This document shows, one piece after another, positions 1 through 6,062 of a stretch of DNA of 15,998 nt. Within the stretch, counting starts at the first letter, position 1. Each line of letters begins with the position of its first letter. Made by a program: the position numbers and the translations under genes. Source of the stretch: JBJXFK01 sp046155505. Lineage in GTDB: Bacteria; Planctomycetota; Phycisphaerae; UBA1845; Fen-1342. The stretch is from NCBI GenBank assembly GCA_046155505.1, contig JBJXFK010000122.1:1-15998 (forward strand). The letters run 5' to 3'. A model generated the notes under the pieces. The model made no database searches. It saw nothing but the letters and a program-made list of their open reading frames with translations, and was not told the DNA's origin.

Positions 1-393
1 GGCACCGGCAGGATGCTCGAACGTGTGAACGTTTACATAGAACCCGGTCGGATTCGAGAGCACGTTCGCGAGATCGATGTCGGCCAGTGGTCCGCCGGTC
101 ATGCTCGTGCCGAAGTCGACGACGACCGGGCCGTTAGCGCCGGCGGGGGCCGAGTGAATGTGCCAGAAACGGATTGGCACCTGAATATTCGACACGACCA
201 GATTCCACGACACGGTCGGCGGCGACACGCTGTCGTTGATCGTCAGCGTCGCCGTGCCCGAACCATCGGGGTCGCCGACGACGGGCGCGACTTCATTCGC
301 GCCGCTAAGCTGAACTGTGTAAACAACGACCGCCTGAGCCGTCGCAGCCGCGCCGAGCGCGGTAGCGAGAGCAATCCCCTTCCAAATCCCCAT
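1..393 (-). CDS. Secreted CHRD-domain protein, 3' part cut off by window edge
   Basis: The reading frame starts at ATG 393, 7 nt after a GGAGA Shine-Dalgarno (401-405), and stays open for 131 codons to the left edge. Residues 1 to about 21 form a signal peptide: a short charged start, the hydrophobic run GIALATALGAAATA, then AQA. The mature part shows the marks of a CHRD domain: LSGANEVAP (29-37), GSGTATLTI (44-52), the HIHSAP signature (78-83) and YVNVHT followed by PAGA (119-131). Bacterial CHRD proteins are secreted or surface proteins with a beta-rich fold, and their biochemical role is poorly defined. In planctomycetes such proteins often end in a PEP-CTERM tail, but that end lies outside the window. 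The family call is firm and the function is unknown. Confidence 0.85.
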   Translation of the reverse strand, partial: MGIWKGIALATALGAAATAQAVVVYTVQLSGANEVAPVVGDPDGSGTATLTINDSVSPPTVSWNLVVSNIQVPIRFWHIHSAPAGANGPVVVDFGTSMTGGPLADIDLANVLSNPTGFYVNVHTFEHPAGA

Positions 394-844
394 CGCAAAT
401 TCTCCAAAGGTGTGAACCGAAGCAGATCGACGAACCTCAACCCAGAAGTTCGCTCGCGTTGATCAAGCGAATGAACGACGCATCGCACAGCGCGCAGATC
501 GCTTGCCGACATGCGTCGAATATTCCGCCAATAAGTGTATGTCCGGGCGCGGACCGTGCATTGCGAAAAAGGCGAGGCGTATGGAATTTTTCGCGACACA
601 GTGTAAGTCAGTACAGAAGATGGACTTATGTCACGCCAGGCGACCGACTGCACCGGGAGAAATGGCGCGCCCGACGGACATCTCGTTCAAGGTTGGGTCG
701 GTCGGCGCGCCGAGCGCGATTTCCACCCGCAAAACGCTATAAGCGTTTGTACGAGCCTAGCTTACGGCGAATTTCGTTGTTTGCCTCATGCGTCTTGATT
801 CCCGCCGCCCTACGGATAGACTTCGTTGAAGCATCAGGGATGAT
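394..844. other. Intergenic spacer without a supported gene
   Basis: This 451-bp stretch separates the CHRD gene (leftward) from tRNA-Arg (rightward), so it should contain two divergent promoters. I could not fix either promoter by eye. The open frames here have arginine-rich, family-less translations and run into the neighbouring genes or the tRNA, so I do not accept them. The only distinct structure is the 17-nt palindrome at 732-748. Confidence 0.6.
732..748. other. Short palindrome AAACGCT-ATA-AGCGTTT
   Basis: This is a perfect 7-bp inverted repeat with a 3-nt centre, about 97 nt upstream of the tRNA-Arg gene. It could be an operator half-site pair or a small hairpin. It has no T-tract typical of an intrinsic terminator. 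The function is not known. Confidence 0.35.
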
Positions 845-918
845 GTTTCCGTAGCTCAATTGGATAGAGCGCCGCCCTCCGAAGGCGGAGGTTGTGGGTT
901 CGAACCCCGCCGGGAACG
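845..918 (+). tRNA. tRNA-Arg (anticodon CCG)
   Basis: The sequence folds into a full cloverleaf. The acceptor stem is GTTTCCG (845-851) with CGGGAAC (911-917), including one T-G wobble, followed by discriminator G918. The D-arm is GCTC...GAGC. The anticodon stem is CCGCC (872-876) with GGCGG (884-888), and the loop CTCCGAA places anticodon CCG at 879-881. The T-arm is GTGGG-TTCGAAC-CCCGC. CCA is not encoded. The tRNA reads CGG arginine codons. The next gene begins 46 nt downstream on the same strand, so co-transcription is possible. Confidence 0.97.
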
Positions 919-964
919 TGCGCCACGCTTGCCTAGACGAACCAGCCGCGGAGAAGGTGTCGTC

Positions 965-2038
965 ATGCGCAGTTGGCGTCCTACCCGTTTGGTTTCCGAT
1001 CTGGTCGAGCTCGAGTCGCGCGTCGAGGCCGAACTCGAACGCGGTCGCTATGGCAAACGCACGCGCCGATCGGTCATGCTCGAGTTGCTGGGCGTGATCA
1101 ACGGCTCTTCGCGATTTGAGCGCATTCCGCGGCTCGTACCCGATGCAGAGCGGCTGACCGATCGAATCGTGCAGCGTATCGGCGGCGAATCGGATCATGC
1201 CGTCGCGCGGGCGATTTACGAGAACGCGTATTTCGGCACGACGATCGAGAACGCCATCCACCGCGGCGCGATTCACGGCAGCGAGTGGGCGTTCGTCACC
1301 AAGCTGGCGAAATCACTCGAAGTCCCGGCGAGTCACGGGCAGGACAAGCTGGAAGATCCGCCGTCGTGGAAGATCGACGTCGACGAATCGCACCAGACAA
1401 TGCGCGTCTGGATTCGCGAGCTCGCACTTCAGGACATGCTGCTGGCGAGCATGGAGGCTTTCTGGGTGCCGGCGGGTTCGGGCAAGCCGTCGACCGAAAT
1501 TTATGGCATCGTGTTCGGCTCGTATCGCACGACCAACGGGCAGGGCGCGAGTCGGCATCAGGAATCGCAGGTCGATCTGAACGTCGAGCGTGTTTGCATT
1601 CAGCATCGCGCGCAGGGCTCGCCGTCGGAGGTGTTTGCCGACATTCGCAGCGAAGCGACGCAGCTTGAGATGGGCGAGGAGCTGTTCCCATATTGGCATT
1701 TGCTGGGCGATTTTCACACGCACACGTATGCGAGTCTCGACAAGCTGTACGCCGTGCGCGGCTGGGAATACAGCAAGTATGACGAGGAGGTGAACATCGA
1801 ATGGTGCGGGCGGCTGCGCGAGATGGGGCATCGGCCGCGCGTGGCGCTGATCATCACGCTCTGCCGCGCGGCGCGACAGGGGCAGGCGTATCAGGAGAGC
1901 TGGCAGGGCAAGCCGCACGTCGTGCGCACCTCGATCGGGCGGTGCCACGTGTTCATCGCGGCGTATCGGATTCGGCCGGATGGGCATTATTCAACGGAGC
2001 GATTGTCGCTGAAGTGTCCGCATTTGGCAGGGCGGTAG
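965..2038 (+). CDS. JAMM/MPN+-like putative metalloprotease
   Basis: I chose ATG 965 because GGAGAAGG (950-957) sits 7 nt before it; the frame is open further upstream, but that part overlaps the tRNA. The product is 357 aa with no signal peptide, so it is probably cytoplasmic. Residues 1 to about 120 look mostly helical and match nothing I recognise. The C-terminal half carries a candidate JAMM metal site: E178 in STEIYGIVFG, H251 and H253 in GDFHTHTYAS, then S270 and D273 in WEYSKYDEE. In JAMM proteases (Rpn11, AMSH, bacterial RadC/JAB relatives) the Glu activates water and the two His plus Asp bind zinc to cleave isopeptide or peptide bonds. The gap between the second His and Ser is 16 residues, against about 7 in the classic motif, so the protein is divergent. 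No E1, E2 or ubiquitin-like partner is nearby. The substrate is unknown. Confidence 0.65.
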   Translation: MRSWRPTRLVSDLVELESRVEAELERGRYGKRTRRSVMLELLGVINGSSRFERIPRLVPDAERLTDRIVQRIGGESDHAVARAIYENAYFGTTIENAIHRGAIHGSEWAFVTKLAKSLEVPASHGQDKLEDPPSWKIDVDESHQTMRVWIRELALQDMLLASMEAFWVPAGSGKPSTEIYGIVFGSYRTTNGQGASRHQESQVDLNVERVCIQHRAQGSPSEVFADIRSEATQLEMGEELFPYWHLLGDFHTHTYASLDKLYAVRGWEYSKYDEEVNIEWCGRLREMGHRPRVALIITLCRAARQGQAYQESWQGKPHVVRTSIGRCHVFIAAYRIRPDGHYSTERLSLKCPHLAGR

Positions 2039-2070
2039 CGATCACGGTCAGATTGACGACCGTCAACAAC

Positions 2071-2110
2071 GATCGGGGCTGCGCCGCACGCGTGCGACGC
2101 AGCCCCGATC
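2071..2110. terminator. Strong hairpin between convergent genes
   Basis: GATCGGGGCTGCG (2071-2083) pairs perfectly with CGCAGCCCCGATC (2098-2110). The stem continues past one mismatch by four or more further pairs to a tight loop. It lies 32 nt after the stop of the JAMM-like gene and 31 nt before the stop of the convergent gene. Only TTT follows on the plus strand, so it may act as a bidirectional stop or mRNA 3'-end stabiliser rather than a textbook intrinsic terminator. Confidence 0.75.
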
Positions 2111-2141
2111 TTTCGGCGAGCGATGCGCTGCGTTGTCGCGC

Positions 2142-4181
2142 TTATGGCGCGGGCAGCAACACCACCGTAGTGTTCGTCGTCTGTCCCGCGGTCACTAGCG
2201 CTTGGGCTTCGCGATTGGCGAAGCCGTCGGCGCTGACCAGCATGACGTAGCCGCCGGTTTCGATCTGCTCAAACGCGAATCGACCTTCGGCGTTTGTCGT
2301 GCGTTCGGCGACGATCACGTTTGAATTTGGCCGGCGAATGCGGACGAGCGCACCCTCGACCGGGAAGGGCGGATGCGTGTTGCTTTCAATGCCCAGCACA
2401 ACGCCGATCAAATTGCCGCGCGGCGTCGGCGGAGGCTGGTTGGCGTGCAGCAGTAGATTGCGAACGGTCTGCTGGCCGGCGACGACTTCGACCACGGCTT
2501 CGGTCGGCTGATAGCCGTCCTTGCTCGCGCGGAGGCGGTACGCGCCGGGTGCGAGTTGACCCACTTCGTAGTTCGCGAGGGGGCCGCTCAGCACGTCACG
2601 CACCTGCGTATTCGTGCCGGCGATGAAGACCTGCACGCGCACGTCGGGCAGCGGAACGAGCGGCTGGTCGTGCGTCGCGCCGTTGGTTTGCGTTTGGCCG
2701 CGAATGCCGCCGGTGGTGGGCGGCGGCGTGTTGGGGCGCAGAACAAGATCGCGGGTGACGACGTGACCGGACGCGACCTGCACAAGGGCCTCAGTTGGTT
2801 GATAGCCGTCCCTGGTCGCGCGGAGCAGGTAGCCGCCGGTCGGCAGATTCGCGACTTCATAGACGGCTTCGGCGCCGCTGGTCACGTCGGCGACTTGCTG
2901 ATTCGTGCCGGCGACGAAGACTTGGACGCGTACGCCGGGCAGTGGCGCGTTGGGTGTGTTCGGATTGCTGCTCAATGCGTAGGTGCGACCGCGAACGCCG
3001 CCGCCTGGAGGCGGCAGCGGATGGAGCAGCAGATTGCGCATGGTGAGCTGGCCGGAGCGCACTTCGACGGTGGCGTCGGCGGGTTGAAAGCCGTCCTTCG
3101 TCGCGCGGAGCACGTACATGCCGGCTGGAATCTGGCCGAATTCGTAGCCGCCTTCGGGGCCGCTGGTCGTCTGGCGGATGATTTCGTCGGCACCTGCGCG
3201 TCGCAGTTGCACTTGCACGGCGGGAAGCACGATCGGCGGCGTGCCGGGCGCGTTGCCCGGGCGCAGCGTCAGGCCGCGAATGCTACCGGGCGGCGGAGGC
3301 GTGCGCACGAGGTGGAAATTGCGTTCGGTCGTCGCGCCGACGATTACTTCGACGGTGCTTTGCTGGGTGACGAAACCCTGTGATTCGCAGCGGATGCCAA
3401 AAGTCGCCGGTCCGGGGACGTTCACGAAAACATACGTACCGTCGAAGCCGCTCGTGGCGACGCGGAAGGGTTGCTCGGCGTTCGGCGTCAGCAACGAGAT
3501 GCGGGCACCGGCGACGGCGATGGGTTCGTCCGAGTTGGCAGCGGTGGTGGTCACGCGGCCGATGACGATGCCCGTGTCGTCGCGCGGGGCGACGTGACGA
3601 AAGCCGATTGAGCGCTCGCACGGCAGGCAGAGGCGTGGCACGACGACGATGTGGTACGGGTTGGTGATCACATCGAGCGCGCCGGGGCGTTCATCGTCGA
3701 TGACGATGATGTGCGTCGTCGCGCCGTCGGTTTCGAGGCCGGCGATGGTGATGTTGGGGCCGCCGCCGGTGGATTGTGGGCCTTGAATGGCGACGAGCAC
3801 GACCCACTCGGCGAAATTGATCGGCGGTCGAGCCGGACGCGGTTCCACGCCGGCGGTGTGGGCCTGCCAAAATGCTTCCCACGCGGCGGGGGTGCGGATG
3901 ATCAGGTCTTCGCCGAGGAAGTCGTCGGCGGAGTAGCCGTAGTGGCTGACGCTGCCGCGGCGGACGGTGCGGACGTCGCAATTCGGCTGCGGCGGGACGG
4001 AAGGATCGCCCAGCGTGATCCCATCGCCCGCACTTTGATCCGCAGCCGCGTCGGGGAATCCGTCGATTGTTGCGTTGCGATTCGTATCCAACGAATCTAC
4101 ATCGAGTTGCGCGACCGCCGTCGGCGAAAACGCAATCGCCGTGCAGAGCAGCGCGAGCCAGGCTGCGCCCATTCGCTTCAT
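2142..4181 (-). CDS. Secreted protein: PrcB-like domain plus five carboxypeptidase-regulatory-like repeats
   Basis: The start at 4181 is supported by GGGAGAAG (4188-4195) 6 nt upstream. Residues 1-25 form a signal peptide (hydrophobic core AAWLALLCTAIAF, cut near AVAQ). Residues 28-46 contain one Ca-loop-like stretch (DTNRNATIDGFPD). Residues about 74-183 resemble the PrcB C-terminal domain: AAWEAFWQAH, WVVLVAIQG, STGGGPNITI, and Py-type ending NPYHIVVVPR. From about residue 203 to the end there are five repeats of about 95 aa, each with G-x-V/I near the start, a YEF/YEV centre, and LRA-x-KDGYQP followed by G-x-x-x-x-R-x-L-L-L. These are beta-sandwich repeats of the CarboxypepD_reg type. Repeats 2-4 are the most alike, and proline-rich linkers (PPPPG, NTPPPTTGG) join them. 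It is probably an extended surface or periplasmic protein. No catalytic residues are visible. Confidence 0.82.
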   Translation of the reverse strand: MKRMGAAWLALLCTAIAFSPTAVAQLDVDSLDTNRNATIDGFPDAAADQSAGDGITLGDPSVPPQPNCDVRTVRRGSVSHYGYSADDFLGEDLIIRTPAAWEAFWQAHTAGVEPRPARPPINFAEWVVLVAIQGPQSTGGGPNITIAGLETDGATTHIIVIDDERPGALDVITNPYHIVVVPRLCLPCERSIGFRHVAPRDDTGIVIGRVTTTAANSDEPIAVAGARISLLTPNAEQPFRVATSGFDGTYVFVNVPGPATFGIRCESQGFVTQQSTVEVIVGATTERNFHLVRTPPPPGSIRGLTLRPGNAPGTPPIVLPAVQVQLRRAGADEIIRQTTSGPEGGYEFGQIPAGMYVLRATKDGFQPADATVEVRSGQLTMRNLLLHPLPPPGGGVRGRTYALSSNPNTPNAPLPGVRVQVFVAGTNQQVADVTSGAEAVYEVANLPTGGYLLRATRDGYQPTEALVQVASGHVVTRDLVLRPNTPPPTTGGIRGQTQTNGATHDQPLVPLPDVRVQVFIAGTNTQVRDVLSGPLANYEVGQLAPGAYRLRASKDGYQPTEAVVEVVAGQQTVRNLLLHANQPPPTPRGNLIGVVLGIESNTHPPFPVEGALVRIRRPNSNVIVAERTTNAEGRFAFEQIETGGYVMLVSADGFANREAQALVTAGQTTNTTVVLLPAP

Positions 4182-4346
4182 GTTTGCTTCTCCCAGATGT
4201 ACTCGTGAACTTGCCGATAGTAAACGCCGCGCGAAAAACCGGTCGGTAACGCAGCGTAAACGGGAACAACGTCAGACAGAACTGATCATTGCATTATTGC
4301 GCGTTCACGAGTGTCGGAAAGGGCGTGGGGGGCGCGACCGGGCCGT

Positions 4347-4386
4347 CCAAGACATGCTCGCAAACGGCCGCGAGCATGCCACGCGC
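4347..4386 (+). repeat. Palindromic repeat, copy 1 (loop AAACGGCC)
   Basis: This 40-bp unit is identical to the copy at 4509-4548. It contains CATGCTCGC and GCGAGCATG as a perfect 9-bp stem around the loop AAACGGCC, flanked by CCAAGA on the left and CCACGCGC on the right. It resembles REP-type intergenic palindromes, but I do not recognise a named family. Confidence 0.85.
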
Positions 4387-4407
4387 ATGATCGCGCGCAA
4401 TGCGTGT

Positions 4408-4442
4408 CGTGTGGCATGGCTGCGGCCGTTTGCAGCCATGCG
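4408..4442 (-). repeat. Palindromic repeat, inverted copy with changed stem
   Basis: On the minus strand this reads GCATGGCTGC, loop AAACGGCC, then GCAGCCATGC and CCACACG. The loop and the CATG...CATGCCAC edges match the neighbouring copies, while the inner stem bases differ but still pair (10-bp perfect stem, 4414-4423 with 4432-4441). Paired changes of this kind suggest that the hairpin itself is conserved. Confidence 0.8.
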
Positions 4443-4508
4443 CTTCGTCAGGGCGAACAAGCGTCATCACACGAGGCGCGACGAATCGTTCCTTCGCACT
4501 CGCGCCGC

Positions 4509-4548
4509 CCAAGACATGCTCGCAAACGGCCGCGAGCATGCCACGCGC
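4509..4548 (+). repeat. Palindromic repeat, copy 2 (loop AAACGGCC)
   Basis: This is a perfect 40-bp direct copy of 4347-4386, with the same 9-bp stem and AAACGGCC loop. The 122 bp between the two copies holds the inverted third member. Confidence 0.85.
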
Positions 4549-4663
4549 CTACTTTCTTGCGGCGGAGCCCGAACTTGCCAAAAGAAAGTTCTGACGTTTG
4601 AGATGTGCCGGGCGCTGATAAACGATCTGACGTGACGCGGCGGTGAGCGGCGAAAAATAAGTT

Positions 4664-4743
4664 GCCACGGATTACACAGATTCACACAGATGAACAGATA
4701 TTGGTATCTGTATTTATCTGTGTAAATCTGTGCAATCCGTGGC
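4664..4743. repeat. 80-bp imperfect hairpin with ACACAGAT units
   Basis: The left arm begins GCCACGGATT (4664-4673) and continues with two ACACAGAT-like units. The right arm is its reverse complement and ends AATCCGTGGC (4734-4743). Over the outer 28 positions I count two mismatches, and an inner AGATA-TTGG-TATCT stem closes the structure. It lies 34 nt past the recombinase stop codon (minus strand), where it could terminate or protect that transcript. Very similar CACAGAT/ATCCGTGGC hairpins are, from general knowledge, scattered between genes in many bacterial phyla. Confidence 0.85.
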
Positions 4744-4777
4744 AGCAGTTCCCTCTTCTGTGGCCTCGCGGGCCTGA

Positions 4778-5752
4778 CTACGCCCGCGGATGCGCCTTTT
4801 CGTATTCCGCCTTCACCTGATCGCCGGTGAGGTGCGTGTAGATTTGCGTCGTGCTCAGGCTCTGATGGCCCAGCATCTCTTGCACACTCCGCAAGTCCGC
4901 ACCGCGCTTCAACATATGCGTCGCGAAGCTGTGTCGCAGCGTGTGCGGACTAACGGACAGGTCGAGACCTGCCGACAGCAGATACTTATCCAGCTTGCGG
5001 CGGACGCTGCGCGTGCTGAGCCGCTCGCCGTGCTTGTTGATGAAGAGTGCATCCGGATACGGCTTGCCCGGCGTGGCGCTCGTTCGGCGGAGATCGAGAT
5101 AGTGCAGGATCGCCTTCACCGCGCCCGGGCCGAGCGGAATGACGCGCTGCTTTTTGCCCTTGCCGCGAACGCGAACGATGCTCTGCTGCAAGTCAACGTC
5201 GCCGATTTCGAGCGCGACCAGTTCGCTGACGCGGATGCCGGTGCTATAGAGCACTTCGAGAATCGCGCGATCGCGAGCGCCGAGCAGCGTCGAGATGTCG
5301 CAATTGCTCATCAGCCGCTCGATGTCCTCGATCTCGAGGAATTTCGGCAGGCGTTTTTCCTGCTTGGGTGTGCGAATGGCGGCGACGGGGTTGGCCCCGA
5401 GGTTGCCGCGTTTGACCATGAACTTATAAAACGAGCGCAGCGTGGCGAGCTTGCGGGCGACCGTGGATTTGCAGTAATTTTTGTCGCGCAATAGCGACAT
5501 AAAACTGCGAATCACCTCGGTGTCCACGCCAGACAGCTTGGTATCGAGCTGCCCGGCGGGCAGCGCGACGCCGTTGCCGTTGTGCCCGTTGTGGCCGTTT
5601 TTCTCGAAGACAGCTCCGTCGGGCCCCTTGACCAGGTAGCCACAGAACTGCTCCAGGTCCGCGGCATAGCAGCGGGCCGTGTGGGCCGAGAAGTGGCGCT
5701 CGGCGAGCAGGTAATGGTTGAACTGCTCGATGTAGGTGCCTGCGGTGTTCAT
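4778..5752 (-). CDS. xerC: Tyrosine recombinase of the XerC/XerD type
   Basis: The product is 324 aa from ATG 5752, where the family N-terminus begins (YIEQFNHYLLAERHFSAHT...YAADL). The frame is open a further 20 codons upstream but those residues do not fit the family. Residues about 1-120 are the SAM-like core-binding domain. The catalytic domain has the full set: R174 (STGIRVSE), K198 (GKGKKQR), H270 and R273 (HTLRH), H296 (LGHQS) and nucleophile Y305 (QIYTHL). Xer proteins cut and rejoin DNA at dif to resolve chromosome dimers. Length and motifs favour a housekeeping Xer over a phage integrase, but XerC and XerD cannot be told apart here. Oddly, the N-terminal domain holds a low-complexity insert, NGHNGHNGNG (about residues 52-61). 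It lies 85 nt behind the 74-aa gene on the same strand and may share its transcript. The Shine-Dalgarno is weak (GGTAAG). Confidence 0.92.
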   Translation of the reverse strand: MNTAGTYIEQFNHYLLAERHFSAHTARCYAADLEQFCGYLVKGPDGAVFEKNGHNGHNGNGVALPAGQLDTKLSGVDTEVIRSFMSLLRDKNYCKSTVARKLATLRSFYKFMVKRGNLGANPVAAIRTPKQEKRLPKFLEIEDIERLMSNCDISTLLGARDRAILEVLYSTGIRVSELVALEIGDVDLQQSIVRVRGKGKKQRVIPLGPGAVKAILHYLDLRRTSATPGKPYPDALFINKHGERLSTRSVRRKLDKYLLSAGLDLSVSPHTLRHSFATHMLKRGADLRSVQEMLGHQSLSTTQIYTHLTGDQVKAEYEKAHPRA

Positions 5753-5816
5753 ACGCTTACCAACATTGTCGGCGACCGGTGCGTGCATTCGATGCAAGGT
5801 TCGCCACCTCAAGCTG

Positions 5817-5847
5817 CGCCGCAGTCTAGATACGATTCTAGACGGCG
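5817..5847. other. Hairpin over the stop codon of the 74-aa gene
   Basis: CGCCG (5817-5821) pairs with CGGCG (5843-5847), and TCTAGA (5825-5830) pairs with TCTAGA (5837-5842), leaving a CAG bulge and a 6-nt loop. The stop codon TAG of the 74-aa gene (5838-5840) lies inside the stem. It is not followed by a T-tract on the minus strand. It could act as an attenuator, a processing site or a stabiliser between this gene and the recombinase. Confidence 0.5.
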
Positions 5848-6062
5848 AACAGTTCCTCTGGATTCACATTCGCGCCCCGCCCCATCTGAAACGACAGGAC
5901 CGCCGCGTCAAACCAGTCCAACGGACTGGCCGGATCACCGGCAAGGGCCACGACCGATGCGAGCACCTGGGCCTCCTGCCCATCGTGATAGCTGAACACG
6001 AAACGCTCGCCGTTCTTCACAAGACTCAATACCCGGCGTTGTCGCTTCACGGTCGGCCTCAT
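5838..6062 (-). CDS. Small protein of unknown function, coupled to upstream lipoprotein gene
   Basis: The product is 74 aa with no signal peptide or membrane segment. Its ATG (6062-6060) overlaps the TGA of the upstream gene as ATGA, a standard arrangement for translational coupling, and this supports the start. The N-terminus is basic (KRQRR) and is followed by VLSLVKNGERFVFSYHDGQ, which looks like two beta strands. A helical stretch and DWFDAAVLSFQMGR come next, and the end is acidic. I do not recognise a named family. Its place between a lipoprotein gene and xerC suggests it belongs to that transcript, but no function follows from this. It is cytoplasmic by default. Confidence 0.72.
   Translation of the reverse strand: MRPTVKRQRRVLSLVKNGERFVFSYHDGQEAQVLASVVALAGDPASPLDWFDAAVLSFQMGRGANVNPEELFAV

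Larger units (their letters stand above)
4182..4777. other. Gene-free spacer rich in palindromic repeats
   Basis: This 596-bp stretch lies between the start of the repeat protein and the stop of the recombinase, and both genes are on the minus strand. I see no credible gene. It holds three related palindromes (4347-4386, 4408-4442, 4509-4548) and one 80-bp hairpin (4664-4743), annotated separately. The promoter of the repeat-protein gene should lie just right of 4200 but I cannot place it. Confidence 0.65.

Noticed and set aside
459..854. 131-codon plus-strand frame in the left spacer
   Set aside because: It runs into the tRNA, is rich in Arg/Ser, lacks a Shine-Dalgarno and resembles no family.
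860..964. Upstream extension of the JAMM-like gene to ATG 860
   Set aside because: That ATG lies inside the tRNA; ATG 965 has a good Shine-Dalgarno and lies outside it.
737..1276. 179-codon minus-strand frame containing FPAGFEPTTSAFGGRRSIQLSYGN-like peptide
   Set aside because: That peptide is the translation of the antisense of tRNA-Arg, a well-known source of false proteins, and the rest is antisense to the JAMM-like gene.
4294..4539. 81-codon minus-strand frame with MLAAVCEHVL occurring twice
   Set aside because: The repeated peptide is only the translation of the palindromic repeats at 4347 and 4509; no Shine-Dalgarno and no coding character between them.
4347..4548. CRISPR array
   Set aside because: Only two direct 40-bp copies are present, 122 bp apart, with an inverted variant between them; there is no regular spacing and no cas gene.
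845..5752. Integrative element inserted at tRNA-Arg with the tyrosine recombinase as integrase
   Set aside because: I found no second copy of the tRNA 3' end as an attachment site in the window, the recombinase has housekeeping Xer features, and it lies 3.9 kb from the tRNA among ordinary envelope genes.
5753..5812. N-terminal extension of the recombinase from a TTG codon at 5812
   Set aside because: The extra 20 residues do not fit Xer N-termini and have no ribosome-binding site; ATG 5752 begins the family pattern.
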